A DNA stretch of 64,000 nt, taken from positions 62,001-126,000 of the forward strand of contig JALOCI010000001.1 of NCBI GenBank assembly GCA_023227835.1, written 5' to 3'. The stretch comes from Bacteroidales bacterium (lineage in GTDB: Bacteria; Bacteroidota; Bacteroidia; Bacteroidales; UBA932). The translations under genes and the position numbers were made by a program. Position 1 is the stretch's first letter; each line of letters starts with the position of its first letter. Positions 58,645 to 64,000 of the stretch are shown one piece after another. Below the pieces are notes generated by a model. It did not search any database. It had not been told where the DNA came from and saw only the letters and a list, made by a program, of their open reading frames with translations.

Positions 58645-61518
58645 ATGGATATTAAAGATGATCTGCTTCACAGAGTCCTGTACGCTACTGATGCCTCTGC
58701 CTACCGTGAATTACCCTTAGGGGTGTGTTACCCGAAAAATAAGAAAGAACTTGCCGATATTGTAATATATGCAACAGTTAAGGGGCTATCCCTGATTCCC
58801 AGAGCTGCAGGCACGTCAATTGCGGGTCAGGTTGTAGGAGACGGCTTGGTTGTGGATATCTCAAGGTATATGAGCAGGATACTTGAGATTAATCCTGACG
58901 AAGGTTGGGCAAGAGTAGAGCCCGGGGTTGTACTCGACCGGCTTAACAAAGAGGCAGCCAGATACGGTCTCTTTTTCGGGCCTGAAACCTCAACTTCAAA
59001 CCGTTGTTGTATAGGAGGAATGGTCGGCAATAACTCTTGTGGCTCTCATTCTCTTGTTTACGGCAGTACCAGGGATCACCTTATTGAGGCGGAGGTTATC
59101 CTCTCTGACGGGACACTCTCTGTTTTTAAAAAGCTAACAAAAAAGGAGTTTGAGGCTAAATGCAACTCATCTGCTGAACGAGAAGCCGCTATTTATAATT
59201 TTGTAAACTCCATTCTTAACAACAAGAGAGCGCTGTCGGAGATTGAGGATAACTTTCCGGATAAGGAACTACGAAGAAGGAATACTGGCTATGCTCTTGA
59301 TGAACTGATCGCTTCATCCAAAAATGATGATGAATATATAAATCTGGCACCTTTGCTTGCAGGTTCTGAAGGAACACTGGCAATGGTTTCCGAGATTAAA
59401 GTAAAACTTGTTCCATTGCCGCCGGCTGACAAATGCCTGGTTTGTGCTCATTGCGCGTCTCTAGAGGATATCTTTAAGGCTAACCTGATTGCTCTTAAAC
59501 ATTCTCCGAGGGCTGTAGAGATGATGGATGACAATATTCTGGAACTTAGTAAGAAGAATCTGTCCCAGCAGAAAAATCGTTTTTTTGTCAAGGGTGACCC
59601 TGCAGCAATTCTTATTGTGGAACTTGCCGAGAATAGCCCTGAAGAGCTTGAAGATGTAGTGACCTCGCTTGAAAAAGACCTGTTAGCTTCAGGATTGAGT
59701 TACTATTGCTCTAAAGTGTACGGTTCTGATATATCACGTGTCTGGGAGCTAAGGAAATCCGGACTTGGATTGCTTACCTCGATGGCCGGAGACGCAAAGC
59801 CTGTCTCTGTAATTGAGGATACTGCGGTTGCTCCTAAAAGACTTCCGGAATATATGTCTGATTTTAGAAAGATGCTTGCCTCTTACGGCCTCTCTTGTGT
59901 ATTTCATGCTCATATAGGTACGGGTGAATTGCATCTCAGACCTATTCTCAATTTGAAAAGAAACGAGGATGTGACCCTTTTCAGGACTGTTGCCCGGGAG
60001 ACTGCCTTGCTGGTAAGGAAATACAGAGGTTCTTTATCCGGAGAACACGGAGACGGAAGATTGCGAGGCGAGTTTATTGAATTGATGTATGGCTCATATT
60101 TGTACGGGCTTATGAGGGATTTGAAGAGAACTTTTGATCCCGACTCCATATTTAACAAAAACAAGATAGTAGATACTCCGCCGATGAATACCTCTCTTAG
60201 ATATGAGGCGGATGTCAAGGTGCCGGAATATAAAACCTATTTTGACTATACTGCACAAGGCGGATGGCTCAGGGCTATAGAGCAGTGCAACGGCTCGGGT
60301 GATTGCCGTAAAGCTTCTGTTTTCGGAGGAACCATGTGTCCAAGTTTCAGGGCAACAGGCAGGGAGCAGGATGTTACAAGGGGCAGGGCAAATACACTGC
60401 GTGAACTTCTTACACATCCTTATCAGAGCAGGGTCTTTTCTCAAAAGGAGATTCTAGAGACTCTGGACCTCTGTCTTTCATGTAAGGCCTGTAAGAGTGA
60501 GTGCCCTTCAAATGTTGACATGACCAGGTATAAGGCTGAGTTTATGCAGCACCACTATGACACAATTATTCTGCCGCCCTTCAGGTCATTTATGGTGGCA
60601 AACATGGCCGGGGTGGAGAGATTTGGAACTTTGATCCCATCTATCTATAACTTTTTTGCAACCAACAAAATCTCATCTTCGGTCATAAAATTTTTTGTTG
60701 GATTTTCTCAAAGAAGAGAGTTGCCCGAGATAATGAAACACTCTGTCCGAAAGCATCTCAGGAATATTTCCATGCCGGTGAAGGGAAAAAAAGTCTATTT
60801 TTTTCTAGATGAATTTACTGAATATAATGATGGAGAGACTGGTATTTGTTTTATAAATCTTCTGATTTCACTAGGGTATAATGTTATTATTCCTAATCAT
60901 GTTGAAAGCGGAAGGGCGGCCCTATCTAAGGGAATGTTGAAAAAAGCCAGGAAATTGGCCAGAAAAAATGTGCTTCTTCTTAAAGACATAATATCGGAAG
61001 AAACCCCTTTGGTCGGACTGGAGCCTTCGGCAATACTTTCATTCAGAGATGAATACCCGGATCTTGTGGGGCAAGATCTTAAATCTCAGGCAAAAATATT
61101 GTCAGAGAGTGTATTGCTTTATGATGAATTTATTATGAGGGAAGCAGAAAGGGGAAATGTTGAAAGTGGTCTTTTTACTGAAGAGCCTCTACAAATTAAG
61201 CTTCATGGTCATTGTCATCAGAAAGCCATAGTAACTACCGAATTTTCAAGAAAAATGCTCTCTTTGCCAAAGAATTACATGGTTGAGGTCATTCCTTCAG
61301 GGTGCTGTGGTATGGCAGGCTCTTTCGGATATGAGAAGGAGCATTATGATATTTCAATGAATATCGGTGAACAGGTTCTTTTTCCGGCTGTCCGAAGTAC
61401 ATCTCCCGGTGTAGAAATAGCTGCCCCCGGAGTGTCTTGCCGTCAACAGATTAAAGACGGAACAGGCCGTATTGCTCTGCATCCTGTGGAGATACTTTAC
61501 AGGGCTCTTAAAGGTTAG
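58645..61518 (+). CDS. FAD-linked oxidase / 4Fe-4S fusion (GlcD-GlcF, YdiJ-like)
   Basis: The 957-residue protein fuses a PCMH-type FAD-binding domain (LIPRAAGTSIAGQVVGDGLVVD, about 52-73; GGMVGNNSCGSHSLVYG), an FAD-oxidase C domain (FHAHIGTGELHLRP, GEHGDGRLRGEF), a 4Fe-4S region (CNGSGDC and CLSCKACKSECP, about 550 and 610) and a CCG domain (HGHCHQKA, PSGCCGMAGSFG). This is the layout of D-2-hydroxyacid dehydrogenases such as YdiJ and D-lactate or glycolate oxidases. It would oxidise a 2-hydroxy acid and pass electrons towards quinone. The substrate is open. Its stop overlaps the convergent ABC gene by 4 bp. Confidence 0.92.
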   Translation: MDIKDDLLHRVLYATDASAYRELPLGVCYPKNKKELADIVIYATVKGLSLIPRAAGTSIAGQVVGDGLVVDISRYMSRILEINPDEGWARVEPGVVLDRLNKEAARYGLFFGPETSTSNRCCIGGMVGNNSCGSHSLVYGSTRDHLIEAEVILSDGTLSVFKKLTKKEFEAKCNSSAEREAAIYNFVNSILNNKRALSEIEDNFPDKELRRRNTGYALDELIASSKNDDEYINLAPLLAGSEGTLAMVSEIKVKLVPLPPADKCLVCAHCASLEDIFKANLIALKHSPRAVEMMDDNILELSKKNLSQQKNRFFVKGDPAAILIVELAENSPEELEDVVTSLEKDLLASGLSYYCSKVYGSDISRVWELRKSGLGLLTSMAGDAKPVSVIEDTAVAPKRLPEYMSDFRKMLASYGLSCVFHAHIGTGELHLRPILNLKRNEDVTLFRTVARETALLVRKYRGSLSGEHGDGRLRGEFIELMYGSYLYGLMRDLKRTFDPDSIFNKNKIVDTPPMNTSLRYEADVKVPEYKTYFDYTAQGGWLRAIEQCNGSGDCRKASVFGGTMCPSFRATGREQDVTRGRANTLRELLTHPYQSRVFSQKEILETLDLCLSCKACKSECPSNVDMTRYKAEFMQHHYDTIILPPFRSFMVANMAGVERFGTLIPSIYNFFATNKISSSVIKFFVGFSQRRELPEIMKHSVRKHLRNISMPVKGKKVYFFLDEFTEYNDGETGICFINLLISLGYNVIIPNHVESGRAALSKGMLKKARKLARKNVLLLKDIISEETPLVGLEPSAILSFRDEYPDLVGQDLKSQAKILSESVLLYDEFIMREAERGNVESGLFTEEPLQIKLHGHCHQKAIVTTEFSRKMLSLPKNYMVEVIPSGCCGMAGSFGYEKEHYDISMNIGEQVLFPAVRSTSPGVEIAAPGVSCRQQIKDGTGRIALHPVEILYRALKG

Positions 61519-62327
61519 ATATAGTTTTCCCGGAGCATATCAGAGGCAGAAGGATCAATTTGTTCTTTTTTTCTTATGTCATCAAACATTGCCAGAAGGT
61601 CAGACGCCTTAATTACTCTTTTGTCGGCACCCTTTATGTCATAGACGATTTTTCCGTTATGTAGCATTAATATGCGGTCTCCGAGATTTACAGCCTGTTG
61701 CATCGAGTGTGTCACCATCATTGTGGTGAGTTTGTCCTTGTTGACAATGCTCTCTGTTAGTTGTATCACTTTGTTGGCCGTCTTTGGGTCCAGTGCGGCT
61801 GTGTGCTCGTCAAGAAGAAGCAGATCGGGTTTAATCCAGGTAGACATAAGCAGGGTTAAGGCTTGTCTCTGACCGCCGGAAAGCTTGCCTATAGGGTTTG
61901 CCAGTCTCTCTTCAAGCCCCATGTTTAAAGACTTCACCTTTTTTCGGAACTCTTCCATATCACCTCTGTTCAGCGCGGCTCCAAGGCCCCTCTTTGCTCC
62001 ACGTCTGACTGCAAGTGCCAGATTTTCAGCTATTGACATGTCGGGAGCAGTGCCGCTGCAGGGATTCTGAAAAACTCTGCCGATATATTTTGCTCTTTGA
62101 TGCTCCTGCATATTTGTAATATCCGTCCCGTTCAGCTTGATTGTTCCGCTGTCAGGGAAAAATGTCCCGGCAACTGCATTAAGAAGAGTCGATTTGCCTG
62201 AGCCGTTTGTTCCTAAAAGAATGACAAAACTTCCGGTCTCGATTGTGCATGATACATCGTCCAGTGCCAACACTTCATTGGGAGTCCCCGGATTAAACAC
62301 CTTTTTAATATTACTTATTTCTATCAT
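61515..62327 (-). CDS. ABC transporter ATP-binding protein
   Basis: The 270-residue protein has Walker A LLGTNGSGKSTLLNAV (about 33-48), the signature LSGGQRQALTLLMS and Walker B PDLLLLDEHTAALDP with a His switch in MMVTHSMQQA. The whole sequence resembles the LivF/LivG-like ATPases of the ABC-type system that pairs with a TrpY-like permease. Its ATG overlaps the permease stop (ATGA), showing coupling. It powers uptake of a small organic solute. Confidence 0.92.
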   Translation of the reverse strand: MIEISNIKKVFNPGTPNEVLALDDVSCTIETGSFVILLGTNGSGKSTLLNAVAGTFFPDSGTIKLNGTDITNMQEHQRAKYIGRVFQNPCSGTAPDMSIAENLALAVRRGAKRGLGAALNRGDMEEFRKKVKSLNMGLEERLANPIGKLSGGQRQALTLLMSTWIKPDLLLLDEHTAALDPKTANKVIQLTESIVNKDKLTTMMVTHSMQQAVNLGDRILMLHNGKIVYDIKGADKRVIKASDLLAMFDDIRKKEQIDPSASDMLRENYI

Positions 62328-63211
62328 TTTACCTCAACTCCTCTTTTTTTCATCTTTTTAGTGATATATGGAAGTACAAGTGCTATGAACACGAACAGGG
62401 CTGTTATCAGTTTCAGGTCGTTCGGATTCATACCGAGCCTCAGGGCTACCGCAACAAGCAGACGGAATATGACAGAGCCCATAATGGAACCGATAATTAA
62501 CATTCCGACGGACCCTCCGCCTATGATTGCTTCACCGATAATAACACTGGCAAGTCCCCATACCATCATACCTATACCCATTTGGACATCTGCGAATCCC
62601 TGGTATTGAGCCAGAATTGCGCCGGAAAGAGCTATCAGTGCATTTGCCATTCCCAATCCGAGTGTTATCATCAAACCTGTATTTACACCCAGGGCTCTGA
62701 TCATCTGAGGGTTGTTGCCGGTTGCTCTCATGGCTGTCCCGAGATTTGTCCTGAAAAAAAGGTGCAGAGCAACCCCTGTTAAAGCGACAAAGGCAAGGAT
62801 TACCAAAAGTACCGCTGTGTCATTGTCGGGGATAAAGCCGATGTCTCCGGCCAATGAAATCAGCGTCTGCTGTGACATCAAAGGCAGGTTGCTTTTTCCC
62901 ATTATATGGAGATTAACAGAATATAGGGCTGTCATCATCAAAATACCGGCAAGAAGCCCGTTTATATTGAATTTTGTATGAATTATGCCTGTTAAAGTTC
63001 CTGCAACAAAACCTCCGGCCATAGCAATCAGCGTTGCTGACAGCGGATTCATCCCGGATACTATCAGGGCTGCGGCGATAGAGGCTCCCAATGTGATTGA
63101 GCCCTCTGCAGTAATGTCCGCAAAATTGTAAATCTTGAAGCTTATGAACATGCCGAGGGCAAGCAACGACAAGATTAATCCTATTGTAAGTGCACCTATG
63201 AGTAATGACAT
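62324..63211 (-). CDS. ABC transporter permease (branched-chain/TrpY type)
   Basis: The 295-residue membrane protein has about eight or nine helices and starts GALTIGLILSLLALGMFISFKIYNFADITAEGSITLGASIAAALI, as in LivH/BPD_transp_2 permeases of uncharacterised (tryptophan/tyrosine-like) ABC importers. MRATGNNPQMIRALGVNTGLMI is the cytoplasmic loop that meets the ATPase. No substrate-binding protein gene is seen before the right edge, and I do not think the neighbour is one. Substrate unknown. Confidence 0.88.
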   Translation of the reverse strand: MSLLIGALTIGLILSLLALGMFISFKIYNFADITAEGSITLGASIAAALIVSGMNPLSATLIAMAGGFVAGTLTGIIHTKFNINGLLAGILMMTALYSVNLHIMGKSNLPLMSQQTLISLAGDIGFIPDNDTAVLLVILAFVALTGVALHLFFRTNLGTAMRATGNNPQMIRALGVNTGLMITLGLGMANALIALSGAILAQYQGFADVQMGIGMMVWGLASVIIGEAIIGGGSVGMLIIGSIMGSVIFRLLVAVALRLGMNPNDLKLITALFVFIALVLPYITKKMKKRGVEVK

Positions 63212-63223
63212 TGTACCCTGTTA

Positions 63224-64000
63224 TTAAAATTTATCAATTTTTCCTATCCAGCAGACACCTTGAGTGAATTCGCTCTCTCCGGCACCGGTTGCATCTCTCC
63301 TGTCGTTCAGCAGATGCATGACGCTCTCTAACCTCTCCTCGTCGAACAGGCTTTTTATAGCCTCCTCTACGGCTATTTGAGACTTGGCAATAGGTTTGTA
63401 TCCGAATATGGCGGAGTGCGTGTGGTGTCTTAATTTTTGGGGATTTTCGAAGGTGGGAGCGGTTTCTCTTGTAAATCTGCGCAGTGGACTAGTCTCGTTC
63501 CTGGTTACTATACTTAGACTTAGTGAAATATCTCCGGTATATTCGGGCTCGGTCGTAAGGTTAAGGTTCTCTTTAATCTGAGGGAAAGAGAATAGTTCGT
63601 CGTTCTCTAATGCGACAGGTGATCTCCTTAGTGCAACCCCAACCAGACCTTTGCTCTCTGCCATCATAATCATGGCGAACTCCCTGAAACCGGTCTTTTG
63701 TGCAAGAGTATTGATTATACTGCTTAGTGTAACGCTTTTTCTGTTTTCCGACGGGGAGAACTTTATGAAGTGGCTGAAACTGCCTTCGAGTGAAATTCCG
63801 TACAACATATTTATTGATGGAATCAGGCTGCCTTCCGTAATCATAAAGTCAGGTGTGTTAACATCTCCTGAAGGCATGAATGCAACAGCATCACCCAGTG
63901 CAATGTATTCTCCGAAACGGGATTTGCAATCATCGAAGCCTGAGCCGATGGCCCCGAGTCCCAGGCCATATTTTCCGCTGCCGAATTTGGCTGAAATACA
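63224..64000 (-). CDS. Unidentified protein, 5' part beyond window
   Basis: The minus-strand frame reads without a stop from base 64000 (CISAKFGSGKYGLGLGAIG) to the stop at 63224, so at least 258 residues and an upstream start outside the window. It has a repeated glycine pattern, GDAVAFMPSGDVNTPDFMITEGSLIPSINMLYGISLEGSFSHFIKF, and IGYKP-like FGYKPIAKSQIAVEEAIKSLFDEERLESVMHLLNDRRDATGAGESEFTQGVCW. I recognise no signal peptide here or known domain. It lies 12 bp before the permease, so it is in the same operon, but nothing identifies it as the binding protein. It might be a regulatory or signalling partner. Confidence 0.6.
   Translation of the reverse strand, partial: CISAKFGSGKYGLGLGAIGSGFDDCKSRFGEYIALGDAVAFMPSGDVNTPDFMITEGSLIPSINMLYGISLEGSFSHFIKFSPSENRKSVTLSSIINTLAQKTGFREFAMIMMAESKGLVGVALRRSPVALENDELFSFPQIKENLNLTTEPEYTGDISLSLSIVTRNETSPLRRFTRETAPTFENPQKLRHHTHSAIFGYKPIAKSQIAVEEAIKSLFDEERLESVMHLLNDRRDATGAGESEFTQGVCWIGKIDKF

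Noticed and set aside
1..64000. CRISPR arrays, tRNA or rRNA genes, insertion sequences, prophage genes
   Set aside because: No regularly spaced repeats, no cloverleaf-type sequences, no transposase or integrase motifs were found on either strand.

Overview
The window reads as chromosomal DNA of an anaerobic Bacteroidetes, most likely order Bacteroidales; I cannot fix the genus. Pointers are the Bacteroidetes-type promoter boxes (TAnnTTTG, with TTTG about 19 bases upstream of rplU), a UpxY-type antiterminator, a DUF4290 gene, a Na+-translocating NADH:quinone reductase operon, and a MurA with Asp in place of the usual catalytic Cys. By eye the first 20.5 kb is clearly more AT-rich than the rest, as expected for an exchangeable surface-polysaccharide locus. 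No rRNA, tRNA, CRISPR array or insertion sequence was found. || Region 1 (1-25.8 kb, all minus strand) is a Wzx/Wzy-type capsule or O-antigen cluster. In transcription order: a CapD/WbpM-like dehydratase, Wza exporter and Wzc tyrosine kinase, then a terminator; a Kdo-type sugar module (NeuA-like cytidylyltransferase, KdsA, KdsD); DegT aminotransferase, ATP-grasp ligase, hexapeptide acyltransferase and epimerase; a WecF-like transferase, Wzx flippase and Wzy polymerase; a GPSL-motif protein, a frameshifted acyltransferase and a GT2; a second ulosonic-acid-like module (HMGL/DmpG-type aldolase, NeuA-like cytidylyltransferase, KDG-type PfkB kinase); a second GPSL-motif protein; a GT4; a decayed N-acetyl-sugar amidotransferase; and a UDP-GlcNAc 4,6-dehydratase/5-epimerase running off the left edge. 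The aldolase-cytidylyltransferase-kinase set beside two sialyltransferase-like proteins is the best candidate here for an undescribed activated-sugar pathway. || Region 2 (26-44 kb, mostly plus strand) is backbone: phosphoesterase/beta-propeller, UbiX, a divergent AAA ATPase, rplU-rpmA, wecB-upxY-DUF4290-murA-ftsK-lolA-like, NUDIX, pyrE, SRPBCC, GH20 hexosaminidase, an RsmF-like rRNA methyltransferase and a double-PDZ envelope protein. Scattered here, nearly always at gene 3' ends, is a short palindromic repeat with core AGTG-C-CACT; a perfect 24-bp inverted pair of it brackets the wecB/upxY junction. || Region 3 (44.4-64 kb): nqrABCDEF (minus) diverging from a PcrA/UvrD helicase; a 440-bp intergenic region with a sigma-54-like site, a stem-loop and a terminator (candidate small RNA); a 1082-residue fused iron-sulfur flavoenzyme; a DUF4493-type lipoprotein; a sugar O-acyltransferase; a GlcD-GlcF-type FAD/4Fe-4S fusion; and an ABC importer operon preceded by an unidentified gene cut by the right edge.
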